Shown: positions 1 to 9,487 of the stretch, one piece after another
Layout: every line of letters starts with the position of its first letter
Numbering within the stretch: position 1 is the stretch's first letter
Translations under genes and position numbers: made by a program
The notes under the pieces: model-generated
What the model saw: only the letters and a program-made list of their open reading frames with translations
What the model was told of the DNA's origin: nothing
Databases searched by the model: none
From: CAYNNQ01 sp964398785
Lineage (GTDB): Bacteria > Desulfobacterota > Desulfovibrionia > Desulfovibrionales > Desulfonatronovibrionaceae
NCBI GenBank assembly: GCA_964398785.1
Contig: CAYNNQ010000007.1
Coordinates: 24,209 to 88,208, forward strand
DNA length: 64,000 bases
Reading direction: 5' to 3'

Positions 1-150
1 GGCCTTGCTCTTCTCCAGAAGGGAAGAACGGGCACTGTCTTTGATCCCGCTTATCTGCATATATGCGGAAATCAAGGAAATAATAATCGGTCCGGCTAGT
101 ATTATAACCATTATCTTCCATTTTATGCTTAAATTCTTCCATCGCTTCAT
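1..150 (-). CDS. Membrane-anchored sensor or chemoreceptor, N-terminal part only
   Basis: Fifty codons of an open frame run off the left edge on the minus strand. The protein starts with a short basic stretch (MKRWKNLSIKWK), then a membrane segment at about residues 13-30, then a polar run ending LLEKSKA. That layout is typical of methyl-accepting chemotaxis proteins and sensor kinases whose first helix anchors a periplasmic sensing domain, and the LLEKSKA run resembles the start of DUF3365-type sensors. The start ATG at 148-150 has an AGAGGTG ribosome site just upstream. It is transcribed away from the chemotaxis cluster at 506. The exact class cannot be told from 50 residues. Confidence 0.6.
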   Translation of the reverse strand, partial: MKRWKNLSIKWKIMVIILAGPIIISLISAYMQISGIKDSARSSLLEKSKA

Positions 151-505
151 ATGCACCTCTGGGAGTTTAACAATTGTCAGCCTATAAATTTCGAATATCT
201 AAAATCTTTGGTCTTGGCAAACCCGGATTTCCTCCCCAGGTAAATCCAAAGCTTAAAGAAATGGCCGTTTTTGAGGCAATCGGTTTTACCTGTCTCCTCG
301 GCTGTGGCCTCCCGCCCCTGATGTGTTTCGATTGGCCATAAAGCAACCAATTTTCCCTTGCTATTTGCCTTTTGGGTAGGTAGATTGGGTTTAAAATTAG
401 AAGTCCTGAAATCTGGCTCCGGGAAGCCACATAAGTAATCCGCCCCAAGACCTAGAGGGGATGTTTTTCCGGGGAAGCAGGTATTGTAGACAGGGGGGTA
501 AATAC
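151..505. other. Intergenic stretch, nothing recognised
   Basis: This 355-base gap lies between two divergent genes, so it should hold a promoter for each. I see no convincing -35/-10 or -24/-12 pair, no long hairpin and none of the repeat types found elsewhere in the window. Frames that cross it have no ribosome site or recognisable protein. Confidence 0.5.
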
Positions 506-802
506 ATGAGCGAACAACCAAAGGTGGAGATGCCGGAGAATATTGTTTCCACGACCGCCGATGAAATCCGGTCCAAGATAAAAGAGGCCCTGGACGGGGA
601 CCCTTCCGGATTAGTGCTGGATCTGGAACAGACCAAGTATGTGGATTCCATGGGTATTGGGGTTCTCATTGCCGCGTTTAACTCCACTCGGCAGAAACAG
701 ATCGATTTCCAACTGATCAATGTGGACAAGGAAATCCACGAGCTGTTCTCTACCATGCGCCTGGATCAGCATTTCGGGATTACGCCCCGCGAGGAGCAAT
801 AG
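506..802 (+). CDS. STAS-domain anti-sigma-factor antagonist
   Basis: A 98-residue single STAS domain. The switch motif YVDSMGIG is at residues 45-52, so Ser48 is the expected phosphorylation site, as in SpoIIAA and RsbV. Proteins of this family bind a serine kinase of the RsbW type when unphosphorylated and release it when phosphorylated. Both likely partners are in the same cluster: a kinase at 7900-8349 and a PP2C phosphatase at 6785-7900. The start at 506 was chosen over an in-frame ATG at 461 because a GGGGGG ribosome site lies a few bases upstream and the domain begins right there. It is the first gene of the chemosensory cluster. The family is clear; the output pathway is inference. Confidence 0.9.
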   Translation: MSEQPKVEMPENIVSTTADEIRSKIKEALDGDPSGLVLDLEQTKYVDSMGIGVLIAAFNSTRQKQIDFQLINVDKEIHELFSTMRLDQHFGITPREEQ

Positions 803-900
803 TGTTCCCGGTCCTATCCGGGACTGGCGGATCCGCTTAAAGGCAGATTGGGAAGAGGGATACAATATGCATATAAAACATCGGCCCCGGGGATTGACTT

Positions 901-3900
901 ATGATGGATGATGAAACTTTACAGATGTATGTGCAAGAAGCCCGCGAACACCTGGAGGATATAGAGACTAACCTCCTGGATGTTGAGCAGGCGGGAGACA
1001 ACTTCGACCCGGATCAGGTGAACAAAGTCTTCCGCGCCGCCCACTCCATGAAGGGGGGGGCCGGTTTCCTGGGACTGAATAACATGAAGGAGCTGGCGCA
1101 CAAGATCGAGAATGTCCTGGATATGGTCCGCAATTACGAGCTCTCGCCCACACCGGATGTAGTGAATATCATCCTGCTTGCTTTTGATCGCCTGAGCGAA
1201 TTGGTGGACAATATAGCGGAAAGCAACGAGATGGACATCTCCGAGCATATTCAGGCGCTTACCTCCATTGCTTCCAACAATCTCCCCACCGAGGAGAAGG
1301 ATTCCGTGTCCCGGGAGGTAGATATCGCGGATAGAAACGGCAGAACCGTGTTTACGGTCCCTAAACTGGACCTGAATCAGGCCACAAAAGGGGGAAAGTA
1401 CGTCTATCTTTTGGAATTCGATCTTATTCACGATGTACAGCGCAAGGATAAAAAACCCTTGGATCTGATAAAGGAAATGCAATCCACCGGGGAGATTATA
1501 GAAGTCAAGACCGATTTGGAGGCAGTGGGCTCCCTGGAGGACGAGGAGCCGGTCAATATCCTGCCCATGTATATGCTTTTCGCCAGTATAATCGAGCCGG
1601 ACATAATTACCACTTTTCTGGATATGGCCTCGGATAAGATTCTTCCGGTGCCGGTCCAGGAGGCTGAAGAACAGGCAGAGGCCGGGGAAAAACCAGGAAC
1701 GGAAGAAAAAGCCCCAACGCAAGAAGAACCGGAAAAGGAACAGGCCCCGGAGAAAGGGCCCGCTGCAGAGATTCCAGCCGAGGATGAAGAAACGTCCGGG
1801 AAAAAAGCGGCGGAAAAGCCTGCCGCTGAAGAACAAAAACCTGCGCGGGAGGCAAAGACGGAGCAGAAACCCGCCCCTGCCCAAAAAGGGGAATCCTCCC
1901 AGGAAAAGCCCGCGCCCAAAGGCAAACCCGCGGAAGAGGGCAAGGGCAAAAGCGGGGGCGGTTCCGGTGCAGGCTCCTCGCCGGTTCAGGCGGAAACTCT
2001 CCGTGTCCAGGTCAGTCTTTTGGAAAATTTGATGAATCTGGCCGGGGAATTGGTACTCTCCCGCAATCAGCTCATGCAGGCCATTTCCAGCCAGGATCAG
2101 CGATCCGTGGAGAATTCCTCCCAGCGTATTGATCTGGTGACTTCGGAGCTGCAGGAGGCCATAATGCTTACCCGGATGCAGCCCGTGGGCAATGTTTTTA
2201 ATAAATTCCCCCGCGTTGTCCGGGATATGGCCCGGGAGCTGAACAAGGAAATAGAGCTGGATATGGAAGGCAAGGAAGTGGAGCTGGATAAGACTATTCT
2301 GGAGAGCCTTTCCGATCCGTTGACTCATCTTATCCGCAATTCCGCCGATCACGGGATAGAATCTCCGGAGGAGCGTGTGGCCGCGGGGAAAAAATCCACG
2401 GGACGGATTATCCTCAAGGCCTATCATGCCGCCGGACAGGTAAATATAGAGATTCAGGACGACGGCAAGGGCATGGATGCGGACAAGATTGCGGGCAAGG
2501 CCGTGGAAAAAGGACTTATAAGTGAAGAGCAAGTCAATAAAATGCTCGAGATGGACAAGCTGCAGCTTATTTTCCTTCCCGGCCTGTCCACCTCGGCTCA
2601 GGTGTCCGACGTTTCCGGACGAGGCGTGGGCATGGACGTGGTCAAGAGCAATCTGGACAAACTGGGTGGACAGGTGGAGATAAAGACCGAACTCGGAAAG
2701 GGGACCTCCATCCTGATCAAGCTCCCGTTGACTCTGGCCATAATTCCCAGTTTGCTTGTATCTGTAGGAGACGATCGCTTTGCTGTACCGCAAGTGAATG
2801 TGGTGGAACTTATCCAGATTGCTGCGGATAAGGTCCAGGAACGGGTGGAAAAAGTTGGCGAGGCTGAAGTTTTGGTCCTGCGCGGGGAACTTATACCGCT
2901 TTTGGAATTGAAACAGGTCCTGGGCATGCGGGGGGCGGAGAAGGATGAAACCTGTTCGGAATCCGAACAGGGCGAAAATCACGGAGAGGGAGTTTCGAAT
3001 CCCCCTTCGGGAGCAAAAGGAAATCCCCGGTCCGGAGAAAATAGCGGTGAAGAGTGTTCCGAGTCGGGTATTAGTCTGGATAAGGGCGAGGATCTGAACA
3101 TTGTCATTGTTTCCGCCGGGTCCTTTAAATACGGCCTGGTGGTGGATACTCTGCACGATACCGTGGAGATCGTGGTAAAGCCCTTGGGGCGCCATTTGAA
3201 ATCCTGCGAGGGCTATGCCGGAGCGACCATAATGGGGGACGGAAAAGTGGCCCTTATTCTGGACATAGTCGGACTGGCCCGCCTGGCTAATTTATCCTCC
3301 ACAGCCGGGGTGGAACAGGAAGAAAAAGGCGAAGAAGAAGCCGAAAAGAAACAGGAAGAAGTCCATTCCCTGTTTTTATTCAATAACGCACCTGGAGAGC
3401 ACTGCGCGGTGCCTCTTAGTCTTGTCTCCCGGGTGGAAATGATCCAAGCGGAACAGATTGAGGAAGTAGGCGGGAAAAAGGTTATCCAGTACCGAGGAGG
3501 CAGTCTGCCGGTATTTGCCCTGGAGGAAGTGGCTGACGTCGGTCATCTGGAACTACAGGGAGAGCTGGTGGTTATAGTGTTTTTTATTGCTGAGCGCGAA
3601 GTCGGCGTACTGGCCTCTCCACCGGTGGATGCTGTGGAAGTCGGCGTGCACATAGATGATTTTACTCTTAAACAGAAAGGCATTGCCGGTTCAATGATAG
3701 TGGACAAGAAAACCACCTTGATGGTGGATATTTTTGAATTCGTGGAGACAGTGAACCCGCATTGGTTCCGGGACAAGCCGGCGGTGGCCGAAGGCGGGTC
3801 CGGAAACAAGAAATCGGGGAGTACTATTTTGCTGGTTGAGGATTCGGATTTTTTCCGGGGACAGGTACAAAAGTTTATTGAGGAGGAGGGCTATGCAGTG

Positions 3901-4194
3901 GCAACAGCCGCAGACGGGGCCGAGGCCTGGGAATATCTGGAAAATAACCCGGAAAAAGTGCAGCTTGTGGTAACGGATCTGGAGATGCCCAATATGGACG
4001 GATTTGAACTTACCGAAAATATTCGCGGGGATGATCGCTTTGCCCATCTGGCGGTAATAGCCCTGACTTCCCTGGCCGGAGAGGATGACGTCGCTCGGGG
4101 AGAACAGGTGGGTATAGATGATTATCAAATCAAGATGGATAAACAAAAATTGCTGCAGAGCATTTTTGATTTTGTAAACAAGCACGCTGCGTAA
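901..4194 (+). CDS. cheA: Hybrid chemotaxis histidine kinase CheA with C-terminal receiver
   Basis: A 1097-residue kinase. In order: an HPt domain at 1-105 with phospho-His48 in AAHSMKGG; a P2-like region to about 250; a Glu/Lys/Pro/Ala-rich linker at about 255-360; the dimerisation helices at about 365-430; an ATPase domain with N-box LIRNSADHG near 478 and G-boxes DDGKGMD near 520 and GRGVGMD near 573; a CheW-like domain at about 600-795, interrupted at about 681-727 by a Ser/Glu/Gly-rich insert; a second CheW-like domain at about 820-955; and a receiver at about 974-1097 with phospho-Asp1026 in TDLEMP. It should phosphorylate its own receiver and the other receivers of the cluster in response to the MCP. 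The start ATG pair at 901/904 has only a weak GGGG site. Size, double CheW domain and fused receiver mark it as a non-standard CheA. Confidence 0.95.
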   Translation: MMDDETLQMYVQEAREHLEDIETNLLDVEQAGDNFDPDQVNKVFRAAHSMKGGAGFLGLNNMKELAHKIENVLDMVRNYELSPTPDVVNIILLAFDRLSELVDNIAESNEMDISEHIQALTSIASNNLPTEEKDSVSREVDIADRNGRTVFTVPKLDLNQATKGGKYVYLLEFDLIHDVQRKDKKPLDLIKEMQSTGEIIEVKTDLEAVGSLEDEEPVNILPMYMLFASIIEPDIITTFLDMASDKILPVPVQEAEEQAEAGEKPGTEEKAPTQEEPEKEQAPEKGPAAEIPAEDEETSGKKAAEKPAAEEQKPAREAKTEQKPAPAQKGESSQEKPAPKGKPAEEGKGKSGGGSGAGSSPVQAETLRVQVSLLENLMNLAGELVLSRNQLMQAISSQDQRSVENSSQRIDLVTSELQEAIMLTRMQPVGNVFNKFPRVVRDMARELNKEIELDMEGKEVELDKTILESLSDPLTHLIRNSADHGIESPEERVAAGKKSTGRIILKAYHAAGQVNIEIQDDGKGMDADKIAGKAVEKGLISEEQVNKMLEMDKLQLIFLPGLSTSAQVSDVSGRGVGMDVVKSNLDKLGGQVEIKTELGKGTSILIKLPLTLAIIPSLLVSVGDDRFAVPQVNVVELIQIAADKVQERVEKVGEAEVLVLRGELIPLLELKQVLGMRGAEKDETCSESEQGENHGEGVSNPPSGAKGNPRSGENSGEECSESGISLDKGEDLNIVIVSAGSFKYGLVVDTLHDTVEIVVKPLGRHLKSCEGYAGATIMGDGKVALILDIVGLARLANLSSTAGVEQEEKGEEEAEKKQEEVHSLFLFNNAPGEHCAVPLSLVSRVEMIQAEQIEEVGGKKVIQYRGGSLPVFALEEVADVGHLELQGELVVIVFFIAEREVGVLASPPVDAVEVGVHIDDFTLKQKGIAGSMIVDKKTTLMVDIFEFVETVNPHWFRDKPAVAEGGSGNKKSGSTILLVEDSDFFRGQVQKFIEEEGYAVATAADGAEAWEYLENNPEKVQLVVTDLEMPNMDGFELTENIRGDDRFAHLAVIALTSLAGEDDVARGEQVGIDDYQIKMDKQKLLQSIFDFVNKHAA

Positions 4195-4215
4195 AGTAAT
4201 TTTCAGGGGGGAAAA

Positions 4216-6228
4216 ATGAGAAATGTAAAGCTGGCGGTCAAGATCGGGGGCGGATTCGGACTGATAATAGTGATATTCTTGATCCTGGGTGGAATAAATG
4301 GATGGTACATGCTGGATATCAGGGACGGCGCGCAGGATCTAAACAATAAGTATATCCCGGAAGTGCGTCTGATGGAGGATTTCAAGGCCGATTATGCCAA
4401 GGCCCGCATCGACTTTTCCAAGTATATTTTCACTTTTGAAAAGAAATACTACGAGGCCGGGATGGAGGACCTGCGGAATAGTCGCAGTGCCTTGAAAAAG
4501 CTGGGGGAGCTTGCAGAATCATACCCAGCTTTGAGTGCCTTGCGCAAGAACAGAGAGACGATTTCCAAGTCAATAAATGCTTATGACCAAAGCATGAAGG
4601 CTCTGCACAAAATTGGCCAGGAGTTCCATGGATTGCATGACCGCATGGACCAAGCCGCCGGGTCTTTGGAAAAAAATGTCGAGCAGTTTTTGGAAACACA
4701 CAAGAAACATGTCCGGGAAGGAGGAAATGCCGGACTGCGGGAAATATACCTGATGAACGAGGTAATGGATTTAAATGACGGTATTCGGGTGGCCAATTTT
4801 AAATCCGTGGCCCGAAACGACATGAGTTTTGCCCGGAGCGCACTGGAAGACTTTGATAAGATTTACTCCAAGCTGGATAAAATCGAGGAGGAGACCGGGG
4901 ACAAGAAGACCATGGCCCAGTTGCAAAACATACGCACGGCCCTGGGTGATTACAAACAGGCCATGGTCAGTATCCTTGAGGCGCACAAAAAGGTGGATTC
5001 CGAGTTGGCCAAATTAGTGGAGATCGGAGAAAACCTTTTGGATAAGACCGCAACGGTGGCCCAAAAAGGCATGGAGCGTACCGTGGAGGTGGGGCAAAGC
5101 AATGTAGACAACGTGGAATCCAGTATCTTCTTTTTTGCTGTGGGGCTTTTGATAACCTTGATTCTCGGTGCCTTTATTGCAGTGGTTTTGACCCTGAGCG
5201 TAACCCGGCCGATATTCAAAGGAGTAAATTTCGCCAAGAGACTGGCTGAAGGGGATTTCAGCCAGGAGCTCGATATATCCCAGAAGGACGAAGTGGGTGT
5301 CCTTGCTCAGTCCCTGAACGAAATGGTCCGGAGCAACGCCCGGATGTTCAAGGATGTCAGCAGCGGAGTGGAGACCCTGGCTTCTTCTTCCACCGAGTTG
5401 AACACCATATCCGAAGATGTGTCCAGCCGGGCGGAGGATACCGCCTCCAAGTCCAACTCTGTGGCTACCTCGGCAGAGGAGATGTCCACGAATATGAACT
5501 CCATCGCTTCGGCCATGGAGCAGGCATCGACCAATGTGTCCACTGTTGCTTCCTCTTCGGAGGAGATGAGCACGACCATTTCCGAGATAGCCGAGAACTC
5601 GGAAAGGGCCAAGAGCATTACCGGGGACGCGGTCCAGAAGTCTCAGGAGACTTCCCAGCGGGTGGATGAATTGGGCAAAGCCGCTTCGGAGATCAGCAAG
5701 GTCACGGAGAGTATAACAGCGATATCCTCCCAGACCAATCTACTGGCCCTGAATGCAACCATTGAGGCCGCCCGGGCCGGGGAAGCGGGCAAGGGCTTTG
5801 CGGTCGTGGCCAACGAGATCAAGGAATTGGCCCAGCAGACCGCCTCTGCCACGGGCGAAATCAAGGAGCGTATCCAGGCTATTCAAAACGCCACTGATAC
5901 CACTGTCTCCGAGATAGGGGAGATAAGCCAAGTCATAAATGATATTGATTCCATTATAAGCACGATTGCCACTGCGGTGGAGGAACAGTCGACCACGACC
6001 AAGGATATTGCCGAAAACGTGGGGCAGGCATCGCAGGGAATCCAGGAAGTAAACGAGAATGTTTCCCAGAGTTCCAGCGTGGCCGGGGAAATATCCCGGG
6101 ATATAAACGAAGTGAACAATTCGGCCAGCGAAATGTCCAACAGTAGCGCCCAGGTTAAGCAGAGCGCGGAAGAGTTGTCCAAGCTCTCGGAAAAGCTGAA
6201 GAATCTGGTTGCACATTTCAAGGTCTAA
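4216..6228 (+). CDS. Methyl-accepting chemotaxis protein
   Basis: A 670-residue receptor. Transmembrane helix 1 is at about 10-32, an all-helical periplasmic sensing region spans 33-300, transmembrane helix 2 is at about 304-330, HAMP follows to about 385, and a long coiled-coil signalling domain runs to the end. The hairpin tip that contacts CheA and CheW is recognisable at about 508-541 (NLLALNATIEAARAGEAGKG). The C-terminus (LVAHFKV) has no aromatic pentapeptide of the kind that tethers CheR. The start has a strong GGGGGG site 5 bases upstream. It follows cheA by 21 bases and is very likely its dedicated receptor. The ligand is unknown; the sensing region is of the four-helix-bundle kind by composition. 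Confidence 0.95.
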   Translation: MRNVKLAVKIGGGFGLIIVIFLILGGINGWYMLDIRDGAQDLNNKYIPEVRLMEDFKADYAKARIDFSKYIFTFEKKYYEAGMEDLRNSRSALKKLGELAESYPALSALRKNRETISKSINAYDQSMKALHKIGQEFHGLHDRMDQAAGSLEKNVEQFLETHKKHVREGGNAGLREIYLMNEVMDLNDGIRVANFKSVARNDMSFARSALEDFDKIYSKLDKIEEETGDKKTMAQLQNIRTALGDYKQAMVSILEAHKKVDSELAKLVEIGENLLDKTATVAQKGMERTVEVGQSNVDNVESSIFFFAVGLLITLILGAFIAVVLTLSVTRPIFKGVNFAKRLAEGDFSQELDISQKDEVGVLAQSLNEMVRSNARMFKDVSSGVETLASSSTELNTISEDVSSRAEDTASKSNSVATSAEEMSTNMNSIASAMEQASTNVSTVASSSEEMSTTISEIAENSERAKSITGDAVQKSQETSQRVDELGKAASEISKVTESITAISSQTNLLALNATIEAARAGEAGKGFAVVANEIKELAQQTASATGEIKERIQAIQNATDTTVSEIGEISQVINDIDSIISTIATAVEEQSTTTKDIAENVGQASQGIQEVNENVSQSSSVAGEISRDINEVNNSASEMSNSSAQVKQSAEELSKLSEKLKNLVAHFKV

Positions 6229-6326
6229 CTTTGACCTGCCTGTTTCCAATCGCCCCCGCATTTGCGTGAGGCCTGTTTTGGAGTGTGCGGGTCGTGGCGG
6301 AAAGACTATACTACGGAGCGGGAGAA

Positions 6327-6770
6327 ATGGCCGAAGAAAAGAAAAGCGGTTTATTACAGCTGTCCTGTTTTTATCTGGGCAAGGCCCTGTGCGGGATCAA
6401 TATCAACCAGGTACAGGAGATTAACAAGGAACTCTTGTTTACGGAGGTTCCCCAGTCTCCGGATTATGTCCTGGGGATAATGAACCTGCGGGGGAAGATT
6501 GTAACCATAATAGACATGGGAAAAAAACTGGGGCTGGGGCGGACGAAAATCACCGAGTACAGTCGGGTGGTCATCATCCAGTCCCGGGAAGAATATGTGG
6601 GCTTGCTTGTGGACAGGATCACGGATGTGAACACAGTCCAGTGGGAGGAAGTTTCTCCTCCACCTTCGAATATAAAGGGTGTCCGGGGCAAGTATTTCCA
6701 GGGGGTGGTGCGCATTAAAAACGGGCTGGTAGCCATTGTGGATGTGGAAAAGGTCCTGGAAGAAGAATAA
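6327..6770 (+). CDS. cheW: Chemotaxis coupling protein CheW
   Basis: A 147-residue single CheW domain. The family core is visible: an N-terminal strand LLQLSCFYLG, the stretch SPDYVLGIMNLRGKIVTIIDM at residues about 48-68, and a closing ...NGLVAIVDVEKVL. CheW bridges the MCP signalling tip and CheA. The ATG at 6327 was chosen because a GGAG site sits 8 bases before it; an in-frame GTG at 6285 would add 14 residues that do not belong to the fold. It lies between the MCP gene and a receiver-phosphatase gene in the same operon. Confidence 0.93.
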   Translation: MAEEKKSGLLQLSCFYLGKALCGININQVQEINKELLFTEVPQSPDYVLGIMNLRGKIVTIIDMGKKLGLGRTKITEYSRVVIIQSREEYVGLLVDRITDVNTVQWEEVSPPPSNIKGVRGKYFQGVVRIKNGLVAIVDVEKVLEEE

Positions 6771-6784
6771 ACAGGAGAGGTCCG

Positions 6785-7900
6785 ATGCGAGCAAAGCCGC
6801 TTATACTCGTGGTGGACGACTCTCCGCTTAACCGCAAGATGCTGCGCAAGATGCTCGGGCGCAGCGGATACGAACTCCTGGAAGCGGATAGCGGGCAGGC
6901 CGCTTTGGATATTGCCCGTGGAAGTGAACCGGATTTGATCCTTCTGGACATAATGATGCCCGGTATGGACGGATTCGCCGTGTGCACTGAATTGCAGGCC
7001 GCGGCGCGGACTTCCGGCATACCGGTTATTTTTATTTCCGCCATGGATGATACGGACAGCATCGTAAAGGGGCTGGAAATCGGCGGGGTGGACTATGTAC
7101 GCAAACCCTTTGCCATGGCCGAAGTCCTGGCCCGTGTAAAGGTGCATCTTGGCTTGAAGTACGCCCGGGAAAGGCTGGTCCAGGATCAGATGAAAATGCT
7201 GGAGGAACTGGGGCAGACGCAAAAGTCTTTTCTTATTGACCCCCAGGATATGAGCGAAGCCCGTTTTGAATATGTCTTCCAACCGGTTTTGGAGGCTGGC
7301 GGAGATTTCTTGGATGTTGTCCATCTGGGGGAAGGTAATTACGCATACATAATAGCCGATGTCTCCGGGCACAGTTTGGGGACCGCCTATCTGACCTCGG
7401 CTTTGAAAATCGTTTTTGAGGAGAATTTGGCATTGGACCAGCCGGTGCAGGAAGTACTCTCCATTATAAATGCCGTGCTTAAGCGTGTATTGGGCGAGAG
7501 GCAGTTCCTCACCGCCGGCGTGACACTCATAAACCGTGAAGAGGGCAGCTTGAAGCATTTCAATGCCGGGCACCATCCTCCCGTCTTGGTCCCGGGCGCC
7601 GGGGAATCCGAGTTTCTGGAGGGATCCGGAGATCTTTTGGGGATGTTTGACAAAACAGAGTTCGGCTGTGTGGAAAGAGAGGTACAGACCGGCGACCGCA
7701 TCTTTTTTTATACCGACGGGCTTATCGAGACTTCGGATTACGGGTATAGTGGTAAAAAAGCCAAAGAAGACTTGTACCGGGCCTGTATTTCCGCGAAAAA
7801 AGAGCCCTTGAAAACGGCCCTTGATCGCATAGTGCAGACTATGTGCCCCCCGCCGTGCGGTTTCCATGACGATATGATCATCATGGGTACGGAGATTTGA
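6785..7900 (+). CDS. Response regulator with PP2C (SpoIIE/RsbU-type) phosphatase output
   Basis: A 371-residue two-domain protein. The receiver is at about 1-125 with VVDDS near the start, phospho-Asp55 in LLDIMMPGMDG and the conserved RKPF near 107-110. A short helix links it to a PP2C-type serine phosphatase at about 160-371 with metal-site motifs GGDFLD, ADVSGH, FYTDG and HDDMIIM. Such proteins dephosphorylate STAS-domain antagonists when their receiver is phosphorylated. The cluster's CheA is the obvious phosphate donor and the STAS protein at 506-802 the obvious substrate. Its stop codon overlaps the start of the kinase gene by one base (TGATG), which points to translational coupling. 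Family certain; wiring inferred from context. Confidence 0.93.
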   Translation: MRAKPLILVVDDSPLNRKMLRKMLGRSGYELLEADSGQAALDIARGSEPDLILLDIMMPGMDGFAVCTELQAAARTSGIPVIFISAMDDTDSIVKGLEIGGVDYVRKPFAMAEVLARVKVHLGLKYARERLVQDQMKMLEELGQTQKSFLIDPQDMSEARFEYVFQPVLEAGGDFLDVVHLGEGNYAYIIADVSGHSLGTAYLTSALKIVFEENLALDQPVQEVLSIINAVLKRVLGERQFLTAGVTLINREEGSLKHFNAGHHPPVLVPGAGESEFLEGSGDLLGMFDKTEFGCVEREVQTGDRIFFYTDGLIETSDYGYSGKKAKEDLYRACISAKKEPLKTALDRIVQTMCPPPCGFHDDMIIMGTEI

Positions 7901-8349
7901 TGTTTGAATGTGTCTGCCGCAAAGAGGAATTATGCTTAAAAATTCCGGCCTGCTTGGAGGAAGTGGATCAAGTGGCCAAGCGTATGCAGGATTGGTTGGA
8001 AGAACTGGGCCTGGGAGAGCACCTCTTCCGTCTCACTCTTTTGTTGCGGGAGGGGCTGAATAATGCCGTTGTACATGGAGCGGGGAATGACAGTAACAAA
8101 TCGGTTTTTTTGTATATTGGCAGGAAGGGAGAGGAAATAATAATCCGCATTAAAGATCCCGGGCCGGGAATGGATCCCACGGCCGGAGAGCGACCCTGCT
8201 GTTCCCCGGATCATTGTTCCGCGGACGGGTGGGGTCTTTCTTTATTGCACAGATACGGGGACGGAGTGGACTACGATTCGGAGAAAAAGGCTACAGAAAT
8301 TGTTTATTCCCTGCAGCACGGAGAACAGGAACCGCCGGAGAAGGAATAG
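7900..8349 (+). CDS. RsbW-like serine kinase / anti-sigma factor (HATPase)
   Basis: A 149-residue GHKL ATPase of the RsbW/SpoIIAB kind. The N-box REGLNNAVVHG is at about residues 49-59, the G1 box DPGPGMD at about 87-93 and a G2-like GWGLSLL at about 111-117. These proteins phosphorylate a STAS antagonist on Ser and, in the classic systems, also hold a sigma factor. The ATG at 7900 overlaps the stop of the phosphatase gene and has GGAG 5 bases upstream; a TTG at 7897 is less likely. Cysteines cluster at RPCCSPDHC before the G2 box, which is unusual. No sigma factor gene is in view, so the target may be encoded elsewhere or may be a chemotaxis component. Confidence 0.88.
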   Translation: MFECVCRKEELCLKIPACLEEVDQVAKRMQDWLEELGLGEHLFRLTLLLREGLNNAVVHGAGNDSNKSVFLYIGRKGEEIIIRIKDPGPGMDPTAGERPCCSPDHCSADGWGLSLLHRYGDGVDYDSEKKATEIVYSLQHGEQEPPEKE

Positions 8350-9444
8350 ATGAAACTCAAGGTGTTAGTTGTTGATGATACTATAGTTTACCGCAAGATT
8401 GTTTCGGATATCCTGAATGAATTTCCGGAAACAGAAGTGGTGGGCACGGCAAATAATGGACAGATTGCCCTTTCCCGCATCAAATCCCTGAAACCGGACC
8501 TGGTCACCCTGGACGTGGAAATGCCGGTTATGGACGGATTGCAGGCTTTACAGGAGATAAAGTCGCAGAAGTTGGATGTGGGTGTGATTATGGTAAGTAC
8601 CCTGACCAAGAGGGGAAGCGATATTACTATGCAGGCCCTGCAAATGGGTGCTTTTGACTTTGTAGCCAAACCTGAGGAAAGTGAAAGGGAGAAAAGCATC
8701 CAGGCTTTGCGCACTGCCTTACATCCCAAAATACGCGCTTTTTTGAAAAGACTGGATGTGCGTCGGGCTCTGAAAAAGGGTAAGAGCGTAACCCAAGAGG
8801 GTAAGGATGTTCCTGTCCCGGCCGCCGGGAGTGAAGTCAAGCACAGGGATAGGGACCAAACCCGGACGGAAAAATCGGACATAGTAGCCATAGGCATTTC
8901 CACCGGCGGCCCGAATACCCTGACCGAGATGTTGCCCCAATTCCCCAAGGATATGCCCGTCCCCGTGGTAATTGTCCAGCATATGCCCGCCCTGTTTACT
9001 AAATCCCTCGCGGACAGCCTGAATACTCGATGTTCTTTGGAAGTGAGGGAAGCAAAGGAAGGAGAGGAGGTTTTGCCTCGCACGATATACATAGCGCCGG
9101 GTGGCAAGCAGATGAAAGTGGCCACCGGAGCAGCGGGGAAAAAGATTATTCGGGTTACTGACGATCCCCCGGAAAATAACTGCAAACCCGCTGTGGATTA
9201 TTTATTTCGTTCAGTGGCTCGGGAATATAAATCCAAGACTACCGCTGTGGTCATGACTGGTATGGGCAACGATGGTACTCTGGGCCTACGGGTGGTCAAG
9301 TCTTTCGGTGGACTGGGGATTGCCCAGAATGCTGAAACTTGCGTGGTATACGGGATGCCCAAGACGGCAATAGAGGCCGGGGTTGTGGATATTGTCGCCC
9401 CCCTGGACAAAATGGCCCAGGAAATAATCAAAACCGTCAAGTAG
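8350..9444 (+). CDS. cheB: Chemotaxis protein-glutamate methylesterase/deamidase CheB
   Basis: A 364-residue CheB with a receiver at 1-125 (phospho-Asp55 in TLDVEMP), a charged linker, and the methylesterase domain at about 175-364. The catalytic triad is visible: Ser184 in GISTGG, His211 in VQHMP and Asp308 in GMGNDG. CheB removes methyl groups from MCP glutamates and resets the receptor. It begins immediately after the RsbW-like gene and is followed 43 bases later by cheR, its opposing methyltransferase. Confidence 0.96.
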   Translation: MKLKVLVVDDTIVYRKIVSDILNEFPETEVVGTANNGQIALSRIKSLKPDLVTLDVEMPVMDGLQALQEIKSQKLDVGVIMVSTLTKRGSDITMQALQMGAFDFVAKPEESEREKSIQALRTALHPKIRAFLKRLDVRRALKKGKSVTQEGKDVPVPAAGSEVKHRDRDQTRTEKSDIVAIGISTGGPNTLTEMLPQFPKDMPVPVVIVQHMPALFTKSLADSLNTRCSLEVREAKEGEEVLPRTIYIAPGGKQMKVATGAAGKKIIRVTDDPPENNCKPAVDYLFRSVAREYKSKTTAVVMTGMGNDGTLGLRVVKSFGGLGIAQNAETCVVYGMPKTAIEAGVVDIVAPLDKMAQEIIKTVK

Positions 9445-9487
9445 TGCTGTCCAACTCCGAACCACCCCGACCGCATTTCAGGTACAC

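Noticed and set aside
207..226. Sigma-54 promoter (TTGGCA) before the chemotaxis cluster
   Set aside because: The GC element of the -12 box is missing at the required distance.
919..3195. A 758-codon open frame on the minus strand opposite cheA
   Set aside because: It lies wholly inside cheA, has repetitive Phe/Leu/Arg-rich composition caused by the Glu/Lys-rich linker on the other strand, and has no ribosome site.
6464..7867. A 467-codon minus-strand frame opposite cheW and the receiver-phosphatase gene
   Set aside because: Both plus-strand genes have clear domain motifs over the full span; the opposite frame has none.
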